64,000 nucleotides of DNA from Actinoplanes sp. M2I2 (GCF_023544445.1 NZ_JALPVJ010000037.1:1-64000), one strand, 5' to 3'; positions 15,745 to 26,491 are shown, numbered from the stretch's first letter. Notes: generated by a model not told the origin, from the letters alone. Numbers and translations: made by a program.

Positions 15745-17283
15745 ATGAGCGCCCAGCCCCGCCTGGTCGTCAGCGCCCCCGCCTCGGGGCACGGCAAAAC
15801 CGCGATCGCGGTCGGCCTGCTGGCGGCGTGCGCGGCTCGAGGGCTTCCGGTGGCCGGGTTCAAGGTCGGCCCGGATCACACCGATGCCGCCTACCTCGGT
15901 CTCGCCGCCGGCCGCCCGGGCCGCAATCTCGACCCCCGGCTGGTCGGCGCTCAGCGGATCGCCCCGCTCTTTCAGCACGGCGCCGCCGGCACCCAGCTGT
16001 CGGTCATCGAGGGCGCGATGGGCTTGTTCGACTCGCTCACCGGTCAGCCCGAGATCGACGGGACGGCCGCTGTCGCCGCCGTGCTGCGCGCTCCGGTCGT
16101 TCTCGTGGTCGACGTCGCGTCGATGGGGCACTCGCTGGCCGCCCTGGTGCACGGCTTCCGGGTGTTCGACGAGATGGTGCATCTCGGCGGGGTCGTCCTC
16201 AACCGGATCGCTTCGCCGCGTCACGAGCAGATGCTGCGCACCGCCCTCGACGACATCGGCATGCCGGTGCTGGGCGCGTTGCGCCGCGGTGACCTGCCCA
16301 ATGTGCTGCCGGCGCGGGCCAACGGACCGGTGCCGGTCGCCCACCGGACGGTGGAGGCCAGCCGCGCGGTGCGCCGGCTCGGCGAGGCGGTCGCCGGGTG
16401 TCTCGACCTCGACCGGATCATGGCGCTGGCCGCTTCCGCGCCCTCGCTGCCCGGCCCGGTCTGGACCCCGGCCGAGGCGTCCGGCGGCGAGGTGTTCGAG
16501 CAGCGCCCGGTGGTCGCGCTGGCCGGTGGGCCGGGCGCCCCTTACACGTACGTCGAGACGGCCGAACTGCTGACCGCGGCCGGCGCCGACGTGGCCGTGG
16601 TCGATCCCCTGCGCGACGAGAGCCTGCCGGCCGGCACCCGGGCGCTGATCGTCGGGGCCGGGCTGCCCGAGGGGTACGCCGAGGAGCTGTCGGCCAACCG
16701 CCGGCTGTGCACGCAGGTCGCCCAGTTCGCCGCCGACGGCTGGCCGGTGATCGCCGAGGGGGTGGCGCTGCCGTGGCTGGGGCACGACCTCGACGGCCGG
16801 CCGATGTGCGGGGTGCTCGACGCCACCGCGGTGACCGGCGAGCAGACCGTGGCCGGCTACCGCGAGGCCACCGCCCCGGCCACCTCGCCGCTGGCCCCGG
16901 CCGGCGCCCGGATCACCGGCTACAAGCAGCACCGGGCGATCGTCACGCCACGCGCCGGCGCCGTACCGGCCTGGACCTGGTCCGGAGGCAACCCGGAGGG
17001 CTTCGTCTGGCGGCAGGTGCACGCCTCGCAGCTGGGTCTGCACTGGGCCGCCGCGCCGGAGATCGCCAAGCGGGTCGTCTCGGCCGCGATCGCCGGGCCG
17101 GCGCCGTTGCTGCCGCCGATCCCGTTGCGGCCGATGCCGCCGATGTCGCCGCCCCCGATGGCCCCACCGATGTCGGCATCGATGGCCCCGCAGAAGTCGC
17201 AAGCGCCGTCGCAACCGCGGCCGCACAACCCGGCTCAGCCGGTGCTCAACCTGAGCGACACCGTGGACATCACCACGTCCTGA
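15745..17283 (+). CDS. cobB: cobyrinate a,c-diamide synthase CobB
   Basis: Glutamine-dependent amidation of side chains a and c of the corrin ring. The N-terminal P-loop ASGHGKTAIAVGLLA and KVGPDHTDAAYLGLAAGR are family hallmarks; EGAMGLFDS follows. The C-terminal half is the CobB/CobQ-type glutaminase domain, with FVWRQVHASQLGLHW near the end. The usual nucleophile motif reads ADGWPVIAEGVALPWLG, as in divergent actinobacterial CobB, so the catalytic Cys is not obvious there. ATG 15745 gives 512 residues. The last ~58 residues are Pro/Met-rich, absent from typical CobB. Confidence 0.85.
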   Translation: MSAQPRLVVSAPASGHGKTAIAVGLLAACAARGLPVAGFKVGPDHTDAAYLGLAAGRPGRNLDPRLVGAQRIAPLFQHGAAGTQLSVIEGAMGLFDSLTGQPEIDGTAAVAAVLRAPVVLVVDVASMGHSLAALVHGFRVFDEMVHLGGVVLNRIASPRHEQMLRTALDDIGMPVLGALRRGDLPNVLPARANGPVPVAHRTVEASRAVRRLGEAVAGCLDLDRIMALAASAPSLPGPVWTPAEASGGEVFEQRPVVALAGGPGAPYTYVETAELLTAAGADVAVVDPLRDESLPAGTRALIVGAGLPEGYAEELSANRRLCTQVAQFAADGWPVIAEGVALPWLGHDLDGRPMCGVLDATAVTGEQTVAGYREATAPATSPLAPAGARITGYKQHRAIVTPRAGAVPAWTWSGGNPEGFVWRQVHASQLGLHWAAAPEIAKRVVSAAIAGPAPLLPPIPLRPMPPMSPPPMAPPMSASMAPQKSQAPSQPRPHNPAQPVLNLSDTVDITTS

Positions 17284-17441
17284 CGCGGATCGTCAATCCG
17301 GAAAGCGCTGCCAAGCAAGATCAAAATGTCGGAATTCCTGCCTCCGGGAAGCATCCGTGAAAACGCCCTTCGGCGAGCGGGAAACTGTCGCACCCCACCC
17401 GTAACGTGGTGTTAACAGGCACTGCGCAAAGGAGGATGGCC

Positions 17442-18053
17442 GTGGCCGATCGTGTTCCTCTGGATTTCGACCCACCGGTGCGGGTGCTGCGGGCTTTGTT
17501 GCTCGGCGTCGACGACGGCGAGCTGGCCAACCCCACGCCCTGTCCCGGGTGGAGCGTCGCCACCATTCTCGATCATCTGATGGGTCTGTCCGTGGCCTTC
17601 ACCCAGGCTGCTCACAAGCGGGCCGACGACCCGGTCACCGCCTCCGCCCCCGAGCCCTCCGCCCTGCATCTGACCCGCCACTGGCGCAGCCGCCTGCCCG
17701 TCCTGCTCGAAGATCTCGCCAACTCGTGGAAAGACCCGGCCGCCTGGACGGGCACGTCACAGGCCGGCGGGGTGACGATGCCGGCCGCCGCGCTGGGTCA
17801 CGTCGCGATGAACGAGCTGATCATGCACAGCTGGGATCTGGCCCGGGGCACCGGTCAGGAATACTTCGTCGATCCCCGCATGCTCGAGCCGCTCATCGAG
17901 TTCCTGGCCCAGGGCCCGGCCGAGGGCACCCCGGGCCTGTTCGGCCCGGTCCTGCCGATCGACGACGAGGCCACGCCGCTCGATCAGGCGCTCGCCCTGA
18001 CCGGCCGCGACGCGAAGTGGCGTCCTCCGCGCCGCAGGCCGGCCGCGGCTTAG
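17442..18053 (+). CDS. DinB-superfamily TIGR03086-type protein
   Basis: 203 residues. GTG 17442 is chosen since AAAGGAGG (17428-17435) is 6-7 nt upstream, whereas ATG 17436 touches it. Motifs PTPCPGWSVATILDHLMG and LGHVAMNELIMHSWDLARGTGQ carry the His residues that bind a metal in DinB/mycothiol-dependent maleylpyruvate isomerase-like proteins. Such proteins are abundant in actinobacteria and mostly uncharacterised; a thiol-transferase role is possible. The stop overlaps the convergent penicillin-binding protein gene by 4 bases. Confidence 0.75.
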   Translation: MADRVPLDFDPPVRVLRALLLGVDDGELANPTPCPGWSVATILDHLMGLSVAFTQAAHKRADDPVTASAPEPSALHLTRHWRSRLPVLLEDLANSWKDPAAWTGTSQAGGVTMPAAALGHVAMNELIMHSWDLARGTGQEYFVDPRMLEPLIEFLAQGPAEGTPGLFGPVLPIDDEATPLDQALALTGRDAKWRPPRRRPAAA

Positions 18054-20425
18054 TCGCCCTCGTCGGTCCGGTCCCGGTCCCGGTCCCGGTCCTGGCTCTC
18101 ATCGCCGTCGCGGTCCCGGTCCTCGCCGCGGTCCCGGTCCTCGCCGCGGTCCCGGTCCTCGCCGCGGTCGCGGTCCCGGTCCTCGCTACGGTCGCGGTCG
18201 CGGTCCCGGTCCTCGCTGCGGTCGCGGTCGCGGTCCCGGTCCTCGCCGCGGTCGCGGTCGCGGTCGCGGTCCCCGCCGCGGTCGCGGTCGCGGTCGCGGT
18301 CGTTCCAGCGTGAGACCACGTCGTCCGACGGCGGGGTGAACTTCGCCTTGGGCTGTCCCTTCAGCGCGTCCTTGAGCGTCTCGGCGACGGTGAACTTCGA
18401 GGTCGTCGCCCGGTTCGAGCCGACGTTCATCTCCGGGTTGTCCGGGTCGGCCACGAAGGCCGCCGCGGCCAGCTGCGGAGTGAAGCCGCAGAACCACGCC
18501 GTCTTGTTGCTGTCGGTCGTGCCGCTCTTGCCGGCGATCGGCCGCCGCAGCGTCGCGTAGACCATCTCGGAGGTGCCCCAGCCGCCGCACCCGCCGCGCG
18601 CGGCGCCGTACCCGGTGACGCACCGGGCCGCGTCGGTCGCCGCCCGGGCCACCTCCGCGCTGACCGCCCGGTGGCACCGCGGCGTCGCCACCGGCTTGCC
18701 CTTGTACGTGACCTCCGTACCGTCGCGGGTGATCGTCTCGACCGGCAACGGCTGGCAGTAGGTGCCCTCGGCGGCCAGCGTGGCGAAGACGTTGGCCATC
18801 TCGACCGGGGTCGCGTCGCTGACGCCGAGCGTGAAGGCGCCCCAGCCGCTCGCGTGCTCCGGGGAGGCCAACCGGCGGTCGACCTCGGTGCGCCACCGCA
18901 GTCCGAGCCGCTCGGCCATCCGTACCACCTTGTCCGCGCCCACCTTCTGCTCCAGCTGCACGAAGTAGGTGTTCACCGACTTGCCGAAGCCGCTCCACAT
19001 GGTCTGCCGGCCGGTCATCGACGGCGTCGAGTTCTTCGGGCACCAGTGCACGCCGCAGGTCGCCGGCCCGGGCGCGGTGATGTATTTCGAGTAGAACCGC
19101 GGCGGGCTGTAATACGAGGTGCTCAGGGGCATGCCCTCGTCCAGCGCGGCCAGCATCGTGAAGATCTTGAAGGTCGACCCGGCCTGGTAGCCGGCCATCG
19201 TGCCCCCGCCCAGCAGCGGGTTCACCGTGTTCGGATAGTTGCCCTTGACGCCCTTGAAGCGGCTGTGTTTCGCGTTGCCCTTCTGGTCGAGGGAGTAACG
19301 CCGGTTCACCGCCAGGCTCAGCACCCGCCCGGTGCCGGGCTCGATGATCACCTGACCGTGCGCGATCCGGCTGCGCCGCTTCTCCTTGTCCAGGATGTGC
19401 TTCATCGCCGACGCCTGGATCTTCGGGTCGAGCGAGGTGACCACCCGGTAGCCGCCGCGCCGCAGGTTGGCCTCGCGCTCCTGCGGGGTCGGGCCGAAGG
19501 CCGGCTGCTCCTTCCACCACGACCGCAGGTAGTCGCAGAAGAAGCCCCAGTCGTTGTGCTTGGAGGTGACGCCGATGCAGTCGTTCGCCGGCGAGCTGAG
19601 CTTCAGCTTGATCGCCTGCCGCTTGGCCTCGGTCGCCTGCAGCGGGGTGATCGACTTCATCTTGAGCATCTGGTCGATCACGTAGTTGCGCCGGTCGGTC
19701 GCTGCCTTGCGGTCGTTGCTCGCGGGGTCGTAGGCCGAAGGAGCCTTGACCAGCCCGGCGAGCAGGGCGGCCTCGGTCAGGTTCAGATTCTTGGGCGTCT
19801 TGGAGAAGAAGACCTGAGAGGCGGCGAAGATCCCGTACGCCCGGTGGCCGTAGTACGCCGCGTTCAGATAGCGCTCGAGGATCTCCTGCTTGGTCAGGCG
19901 CTTCTCGAGCTCGATGGCGAGCCGCATCTCCCGCAGCTTGCGCTGGGTGGTCTGCTCGGTCGCCTCGAGCGCCTCCTTCGGCGTCTTCGCGCTGTCCCGC
20001 AGCGCCATCCGGACGTACTGCATGGTCAGCGTCGACGCGCCCTGAGACACGCCACCGGCCTGCTGGTTGGCCACGAACGCGCGGGCCACGCCCTTGGCGT
20101 CCACGCCGTTGTGCTCGTAGAAGCGGGTGTCCTCGGACGCCACGATCGCCTGGGTGACGAACGGCGACATGTCGTCGATGCGGATGGGCCGGCGATGCTC
20201 CTCGTAGAACATCGTCAGCAGGGTCTTGCCGTCGTTGGCGTAGACGTAGGTGGTCTGGGCGCTCGGCACCTCGATGAGCTCCTCAGGCATGGCCTGGAGA
20301 GCTTCGGTGCCGGCTTTGACGCCGAGACCGGCGACGGCGGCTAGGGGGTAGGCGAGACCAGCGATCACGAGACCCGCGATCAGACCGGCGCGGACGAGGG
20401 GTGCGACTTTTCCGGCTGCCACCAT
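18050..20425 (-). CDS. class A penicillin-binding protein (transglycosylase/transpeptidase)
   Basis: Bifunctional peptidoglycan synthase, 791 residues from ATG 20425 (TTG 20440 and GTG 20422 are alternatives; none has a strong ribosome site). One N-terminal membrane helix (~10-35). GT51 domain: EDTRFYEHNGVD with catalytic E98, and QGASTLTMQYVRM. Transpeptidase: S417-T-F-K, S483-V-N, and K633-S-G-T. Residues 710-791 are an extracytoplasmic tail made almost only of Arg, Asp, Glu and Gly (RD repeats). PonA-type enzymes often have a Pro-rich tail; a mixed-charge tail is unusual. Confidence 0.93.
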   Translation of the reverse strand: MVAAGKVAPLVRAGLIAGLVIAGLAYPLAAVAGLGVKAGTEALQAMPEELIEVPSAQTTYVYANDGKTLLTMFYEEHRRPIRIDDMSPFVTQAIVASEDTRFYEHNGVDAKGVARAFVANQQAGGVSQGASTLTMQYVRMALRDSAKTPKEALEATEQTTQRKLREMRLAIELEKRLTKQEILERYLNAAYYGHRAYGIFAASQVFFSKTPKNLNLTEAALLAGLVKAPSAYDPASNDRKAATDRRNYVIDQMLKMKSITPLQATEAKRQAIKLKLSSPANDCIGVTSKHNDWGFFCDYLRSWWKEQPAFGPTPQEREANLRRGGYRVVTSLDPKIQASAMKHILDKEKRRSRIAHGQVIIEPGTGRVLSLAVNRRYSLDQKGNAKHSRFKGVKGNYPNTVNPLLGGGTMAGYQAGSTFKIFTMLAALDEGMPLSTSYYSPPRFYSKYITAPGPATCGVHWCPKNSTPSMTGRQTMWSGFGKSVNTYFVQLEQKVGADKVVRMAERLGLRWRTEVDRRLASPEHASGWGAFTLGVSDATPVEMANVFATLAAEGTYCQPLPVETITRDGTEVTYKGKPVATPRCHRAVSAEVARAATDAARCVTGYGAARGGCGGWGTSEMVYATLRRPIAGKSGTTDSNKTAWFCGFTPQLAAAAFVADPDNPEMNVGSNRATTSKFTVAETLKDALKGQPKAKFTPPSDDVVSRWNDRDRDRDRGGDRDRDRDRGEDRDRDRDRSEDRDRDRDRSEDRDRDRGEDRDRGEDRDRGEDRDRDGDESQDRDRDRDRTDEGD
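18056..18301 (-). repeat. short tandem repeats coding the Arg-Asp tail
   Basis: About 245 bp of 6-bp cggtcc/cggtcg units arranged in higher-order 12- to 30-bp blocks (for example gtcccggtcctcgccgcg). They encode RDRDRDR runs broken by GED, SED and GGD. The frame is kept to the stop. Copy number is probably unstable. Confidence 0.9.
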
Positions 20426-20505
20426 ATGAAGGTATGACAAAAACGTTCATGTCAGCACGGATCGGCCGAAGTATGACGTCGAACGGAGTCCGGCATGCTG
20501 GCTGC

Positions 20506-21558
20506 ATGACCATCGACCTGGGCCACCACGGCGACACGGAGGTGGCCGCCGGCCTGATCGATCTGGCGGTCAACGTCCGTCACGCACCCCGGCCGGCCTG
20601 GCTCGCCGAGCCCCTGCTGGCCTCTCTGAACGATCTGGCGGCGTACCCGGACGCCACCGCGGCCACCGCCGCCGTGGCCGGACGGCACGGCCGTGACCCG
20701 GCCGAGGTGCTGCTGACGGCCGGCGCGGCCCAGGCCTTCGTCCTGCTCGCCCAGGCGCTGCGCGGAGCCCGCCGCCCGGTCGTGGTGCACCCGCAGTTCA
20801 CCGAGCCCGAGGCCGCCCTGCGCAACGCCGGCCACCACGTCGAGCGGGTGCTGCTCCGCGAGGAGGACGGCTTCCGGCTCGACGCCGCGCTCGTGCCGGC
20901 CGACGCCGACCTGGTCTTCGTCGGCAACCCCACCAACCCCACGTCCGTGCTGCACCCGGCAGCCGGGATCGCCGCGCTGGCCCGGCCGGGGCGGGTCCTG
21001 GTGGTCGACGAGGCGTTCTCGGACACGACGCATCGCGAGGGCGTGCCGGGGGAGCCCGAGTCGCTCGCCGGTCGCCGGGACCTGCCCGGCCTGGTCGTGC
21101 TGCGCAGCCTGACCAAGACCTGGGGCCTGGCCGGATTGCGCATCGGCTACCTGCTCGGTCCGGCTCAGTTGCTGCCCCGGCTCGCCGCCGCGCAGCCGCT
21201 GTGGGCGGTCTCGACGCCCGCGCTGGCCGCGGCCACCGCCTGCGCCTCGCCCGTCGCCGTCGCGGCCGAGCGTGAGATCGCCGCCCGCCTCGCCGCCGAC
21301 CGGGTCCACCTGGTGGACCGGCTCCGGCACGTGCCGAAACTCACGGTCGCGGGCGATCCGGCGAGCGCTTTTGTGGCCGTACGGCTGCCCGGGGCCGACA
21401 AAATCCGCCTTGAGCTGCGCGAACGTGGCTATGCCGTGCGCCGGGGCGACACCTTTCCCGGGCTGGGCCCCGATTGGCTGCGCCTCGCGGTGCGCGACAC
21501 TGCCACTACCGACGCATTCGTCGACGTCCTGACCGCCGTACTCAAGGAGCGCCCGTGA
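20506..21558 (+). CDS. cobC: CobC-type pyridoxal-phosphate aminotransferase / threonine-phosphate decarboxylase
   Basis: 350 residues, fold type I PLP enzyme of the HisC-like family. The Lys that binds PLP is in LRSLTKTWGLAGLRIGY; VFVGNPTNPTS and VVDEAFSD are the other cofactor motifs. Placement directly before cobT with a GTGA overlap indicates CobC (CobD of enterics), which supplies aminopropanol phosphate for the nucleotide loop of B12, rather than histidine synthesis. ATG 20506 is chosen over upstream starts because it gives the standard N-terminus DLGHHGDTEV. Confidence 0.85.
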   Translation: MTIDLGHHGDTEVAAGLIDLAVNVRHAPRPAWLAEPLLASLNDLAAYPDATAATAAVAGRHGRDPAEVLLTAGAAQAFVLLAQALRGARRPVVVHPQFTEPEAALRNAGHHVERVLLREEDGFRLDAALVPADADLVFVGNPTNPTSVLHPAAGIAALARPGRVLVVDEAFSDTTHREGVPGEPESLAGRRDLPGLVVLRSLTKTWGLAGLRIGYLLGPAQLLPRLAAAQPLWAVSTPALAAATACASPVAVAAEREIAARLAADRVHLVDRLRHVPKLTVAGDPASAFVAVRLPGADKIRLELRERGYAVRRGDTFPGLGPDWLRLAVRDTATTDAFVDVLTAVLKERP

Positions 21559-22613
21559 CCGCCGACCTGGACGCGACGATCGCCGCCGTCCGGCCCGCCG
21601 ACGAGGCCGCGATGGCCGCCGCCCGCGACCTGCAGGCCCGGCTGACCAAGCCGGCCGGTTCGCTGGGCACGCTCGAGGAGCTCTCGGTACGCCTGGCCGG
21701 CCTGGCCGGGGTCTGCCCACCACCGTTGCCCGCCCCGGCGACCGTGGCCGTCTTCGCCGGTGACCACGGCGTCCACGCCCAAGGGGTCAGCCCCTGGCCG
21801 CAGGAGGTCACCGCGCAGATGGTGGCCAACTTCGTGGCCGGCGGCGCGGTCGTCAACACCTTCGCGCGGCAGGCCGGGGCCGACGTGATGGTGATCGACG
21901 TCGGCGTGGCGATCCCGCTGCACGGCGAGGCCACCCTGCTCGACGCGAACGTGCGCCGCGGCACCCGCGACCTCTCCGTCGGCCCGGCGCTCACCCGCGA
22001 CGAGGCGAGGGCCGCCGTCGAGGTCGGCATCGGGGTGGCCGAGGCGCTGGTCGCCTCCGGCGCCCGGTGCCTGCTCACCGGGGACATGGGCATCGCCAAC
22101 ACGACGCCGGCGGCCGCGCTGACCGCCGTCTTCACCGGCAGCGACCCGGTGCTGGCCACCGGGCGCGGCACCGGCATCGACGACGCGACGCTCGAGCACA
22201 AGGTCGAGGTCGTCCGCCGCGCGCTCGCGCTGCACCGGCCCGACCCGGCCGACCCGCTCGGCGTGCTGGCCGCCGTCGGCGGTCTCGAGCACGCGGCCCT
22301 GGCCGGTTTCGTCCTCGGCGCGGCAGCTCAGCGCGTGCCCGTGATCATCGACGGCGTGATCGCCGCGTCGGCCGCGCTGGCCGCCGCCGCGTTCGCCCCC
22401 GACGCGGTCGCCGCGATGGTCGCCGGGCACCGCTCGGCCGAGCCGGGAGCCACCGTCGCGCTCGCCCACCTCGGCCTCGAACCCCTGCTCGACCTGGGTA
22501 TGCGCCTCGGCGAGGGCAGCGGCGCCGCGCTCGCGCTGCCGGTGGTGACGGCCGCCGTACGCGTGCTGCACGAGGTCGCCACGTTCGATTCCGCGGGAGT
22601 GTCGGAGAAGTGA
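21555..22613 (+). CDS. cobT: nicotinate-nucleotide-dimethylbenzimidazole phosphoribosyltransferase CobT
   Basis: Makes alpha-ribazole phosphate, the lower ligand of cobalamin, from nicotinate mononucleotide and dimethylbenzimidazole. 352 residues with all signatures: LTKPAGSLGTLEEL, VAVFAGDHGVHAQGVSPWPQEVTAQM, LLTGDMGIANTTPAAAL, and the catalytic Glu in MRLGEGSGAAL. GTG start overlaps the cobC stop; the stop overlaps the next gene (GTGA), so cobC-cobT-cysG form one translationally coupled unit. Confidence 0.96.
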   Translation: MTADLDATIAAVRPADEAAMAAARDLQARLTKPAGSLGTLEELSVRLAGLAGVCPPPLPAPATVAVFAGDHGVHAQGVSPWPQEVTAQMVANFVAGGAVVNTFARQAGADVMVIDVGVAIPLHGEATLLDANVRRGTRDLSVGPALTRDEARAAVEVGIGVAEALVASGARCLLTGDMGIANTTPAAALTAVFTGSDPVLATGRGTGIDDATLEHKVEVVRRALALHRPDPADPLGVLAAVGGLEHAALAGFVLGAAAQRVPVIIDGVIAASAALAAAAFAPDAVAAMVAGHRSAEPGATVALAHLGLEPLLDLGMRLGEGSGAALALPVVTAAVRVLHEVATFDSAGVSEK

Positions 22614-23797
22614 GCGTCTATCCCCTCGGGCTCAAGCTGACCGGCCGGCGGGTGCTGGTGGTCGGTGGCGGCGCGGTCGCGACCCGCCGGGTGCCCGCGC
22701 TGCTCGCCGCCGGCGCCGTGGTCGACATCGTGTCGCCCGAACTGACCCCCGCCCTGCGCGGCCAGGTCGACGCCGGCCGGGCCACCTGGAGTGCCCGCCG
22801 GTTCACGCCGTCCGACGTCGACGGCGCCTGGCTGGTGCACGTCGCGGTCGACGACCCGGCCGCGGCCGAACAGGTCAGCGCGGCCGCGGAGGAGCGTCGC
22901 GTCTTCTGCGTACGGGCCGACGACCGCGAGGCGGCCACCGCGTGGACCCCGGCCGTCACCCGGCACGGCCAGGTCACCGTCGCGGTCACCGACGGCGGCG
23001 ACCGGCGGCGGGCCATGGCCGTCCGCGATCTGGTCGCGCACGCGCTCGAGAGCAGCCCGCCCGTCGCGCCCGAGCACAAGGGCGTGGCCCTGGTCGGCGC
23101 CGGACCGGGCGACCCCGAGCTCATCACGGTCAAGGGCCGTCGCCTGCTCGCCGCGGCCGACGTGGTGGTGGCCGACCGGCTGGTGCCGGGCATGCTGCTG
23201 GGCGAGCTGCGGCCCGAGGTCGAGTTCGTCGACGCGGCCAAGATCCCGTACGGGCCGGCGGCGGCCCAGGAGGAGATCAACCGGATCCTGGTCGAGCGCG
23301 CGCTCGAGGGGAAGTTCGTGGTGCGGCTCAAGGGCGGCGACCCGTTCGTCTTCGGCCGCGGTGGCGAGGAGGCGATCGCCTGTGCCCAGGCCGGCGTCCC
23401 GGTGCTGGTCGTCCCCGGCGTGACCAGCTCGATTGCCGCTCCCGCGCTGGCCGGCATCCCGGTCACCCACCGCGGTGTCGCCCACGAGTTCACCGTGGTC
23501 AGCGGGCACATCCCGCCGGATCACCCGGACTCCCTGGTCGACTGGCCGGCGCTGGCCGGGCTGCGCGGCACCCTGGTCGTCCTCATGGGCCTCAAGAACC
23601 TGGGCAAGATCACCGCCCGGCTGATCGCCGAGGGCCGGCCCGCCGAGACGCCCGCCGCCGTCGTCCAGGAGGGCTCGACCAGTCACCAGCGGTCCCTGCG
23701 CAGCACGCTGGGCGAGGTGACCGCCGCGGTGGCCGAGGCCGGCATCCGCCCGCCGGCGGTGGTGGTCATCGGAGACGTGGTGCACGCTGCGGTATAG
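22610..23797 (+). CDS. cobA: siroheme synthase-like fusion: precorrin-2 dehydrogenase + uroporphyrinogen-III C-methyltransferase
   Basis: 395 residues, CysG-like two-domain layout. Residues 1-~150 are the NAD-dependent precorrin-2 dehydrogenase/ferrochelatase domain (RRVLVVGGGAVATRR). From ~160 is the SAM-dependent methyltransferase: LVGAGPGDPELITVKG, VVVADRLV, VRLKGGDPFVFGRGGEE, VVPGVTSS. It makes precorrin-2 (route to B12) and probably siroheme. Length (395) is shorter than enteric CysG (~457), so the ferrochelatase part is reduced. GTG start overlaps cobT. Both siroheme and B12 supply are possible roles. Confidence 0.9.
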   Translation: MSVYPLGLKLTGRRVLVVGGGAVATRRVPALLAAGAVVDIVSPELTPALRGQVDAGRATWSARRFTPSDVDGAWLVHVAVDDPAAAEQVSAAAEERRVFCVRADDREAATAWTPAVTRHGQVTVAVTDGGDRRRAMAVRDLVAHALESSPPVAPEHKGVALVGAGPGDPELITVKGRRLLAAADVVVADRLVPGMLLGELRPEVEFVDAAKIPYGPAAAQEEINRILVERALEGKFVVRLKGGDPFVFGRGGEEAIACAQAGVPVLVVPGVTSSIAAPALAGIPVTHRGVAHEFTVVSGHIPPDHPDSLVDWPALAGLRGTLVVLMGLKNLGKITARLIAEGRPAETPAAVVQEGSTSHQRSLRSTLGEVTAAVAEAGIRPPAVVVIGDVVHAAV

Positions 23798-23809
23798 AAG
23801 CGTCACTGT

Positions 23810-24205
23810 ATGGGTAGGTCGTTCGGCATGGACGGACGGCCGCAGATCACGCTTACCGCAACGGTGTTGGACGCGCCCGACGCGCGCGAGCTGGCCGGCT
23901 TCTATCAGCGGCTTCTCGGCTGGAGCGCGACCCAGGAGGAGGACGACTGGGTGGTGCTCGGCGCTCCCGGCGGCGGGGCCGGCCTGTCGTTCCAGACCGA
24001 GAAGCTCTACGCGCGGCCGGTGTGGCCGGCCCGCGCGGGACAGCCCCAGATGAGCATGCATCTCGACATCCGGGTCGAGGAGCTGGAAGCGGCGTGCGAG
24101 CACGCCACCAAGGCGGGTGCCACGCTCGCCGACTTCCAACCGCAGGAGAACGTCCGGGTCTTCCTCGACCCGGCCGGTCACCCGTTCTGCCTCTACGTCG
24201 ACTGA
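23810..24205 (+). CDS. VOC superfamily (glyoxalase/bleomycin-resistance-like) protein
   Basis: 131 residues from ATG 23810; ATG 23828 is an alternative with GGTAGG upstream. Two beta-alpha-beta-beta-beta modules are visible (LTATVLDAPDARELAGFYQRLLGW; MHLDIRVEELEAACEHATKAGA; FLDPAGHPFCLYVD). Single-domain VOC proteins dimerise to bind a metal or ligand. The function is unknown. Its 3' end is inside a 17-bp tandem repeat shared with the convergent otsA junction. Confidence 0.7.
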   Translation: MGRSFGMDGRPQITLTATVLDAPDARELAGFYQRLLGWSATQEEDDWVVLGAPGGGAGLSFQTEKLYARPVWPARAGQPQMSMHLDIRVEELEAACEHATKAGATLADFQPQENVRVFLDPAGHPFCLYVD

Positions 24206-24243
24206 GTTCCTACATCGACTGAGTTCCTACATCGACTGAGTTG

Positions 24244-24248
<5 letters not shown>
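24198..24248. repeat. three copies of a 17-bp tandem repeat at a convergent junction
   Basis: Copies at 24198-24214, 24215-24231 and 24232-24248, unit tcgactgagttcctaca with two or three changes in the last. The VOC stop codon TGA (24203-24205) lies in the first copy and the otsA stop (24244-24246) in the last. Each copy carries a TGA in the VOC frame or the next, so expansion adds stops rather than residues. Confidence 0.9.
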
Positions 24249-25677
<1,429 letters not shown>

Positions 25678-25802
25678 GCTGAGTGCACCTCCGGGTCGTT
25701 TCTGTTCCCACTTGTGAGCCTACTGTGCGTAGCAGCACGAGGAGTGCCCAGTCTCGGTCGCCGTCGTGGACTGCGCTGGCGGCCAGGTGCCATTCTGGGC
25801 CC

Positions 25803-26357
25803 GTGACACCGTCCGCTGATCTTTCCCCGCCCCGGCGGCCGATCTTCTTCCCTGTGGTCATTGCCACGGTTTTTCTGACGATCATGGCCATGGTGGGCGG
25901 CTTCCTGCTCGGCGAGCGTCAACGCGAACAGGACCGCGCGAGCCGCGGGGGAACGGAGCCGGTCGACCAGCCCGCCGAGGCGGCCACGCCGGGTTTCACG
26001 CCACCCGGCCCGTTCTGCCCCGAGGCCGCGCGCCGGCAATCGGAGGACTCGGGGCACACCTCGGAGCTGTGGCAGGTGCTCAAGGTCTACGCCGACCGGA
26101 CCAACAGCACGTGGTGGATCTGCACCGACGCGCAGGGCAACCTCTTCTATCAGAGCTGGACGAACGTCGGTAAGCCGCTCGTACAGGGGAAGAACGGTCT
26201 GTTCCTCCCCAACGTCGAGCGGACCGGGAAGAAGGACAGTTACCGGGTCGAGGCTCCGGACGGGAACGTCTTCGCGATCTCCTCGACCCAGTTCTCGCTG
26301 ACCTACGCCCGAAAGGGCGTCGAACCGCAGCGCGACGACGTGCGTCCCATCGACTGA
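25803..26357 (+). CDS. single-pass membrane protein of unknown function
   Basis: 184 residues from GTG 25803. A membrane helix spans ~13-36 (FFPVVIATVFLTIMAMVGGFLLG) after a short cytoplasmic lead, followed by an acidic linker and an extracytoplasmic domain (WWICTDAQGNLFYQSW, two Cys: CPEAARR and WICTD, which could form a disulphide). I do not recognise the family. Divergent from otsA with ~125 bp shared upstream. Confidence 0.6.
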   Translation: MTPSADLSPPRRPIFFPVVIATVFLTIMAMVGGFLLGERQREQDRASRGGTEPVDQPAEAATPGFTPPGPFCPEAARRQSEDSGHTSELWQVLKVYADRTNSTWWICTDAQGNLFYQSWTNVGKPLVQGKNGLFLPNVERTGKKDSYRVEAPDGNVFAISSTQFSLTYARKGVEPQRDDVRPID

Positions 26358-26491
26358 CCGGGGAATCCGCCCGGCGGTGCCGGGGTTGTTAACAGCGGCA
26401 GATGGGCGACCTGGAAAGATTGCCTCTGCATTCTGCAACGCATCCGGTCTTCATCCGGCTTGAAATCACGATCACGGAGGTAGGGCGCACC

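Noticed and set aside
22328..24181. 617-residue minus frame across cobT/cysG
   Set aside because: Shadow; the plus-strand proteins are complete and recognised.
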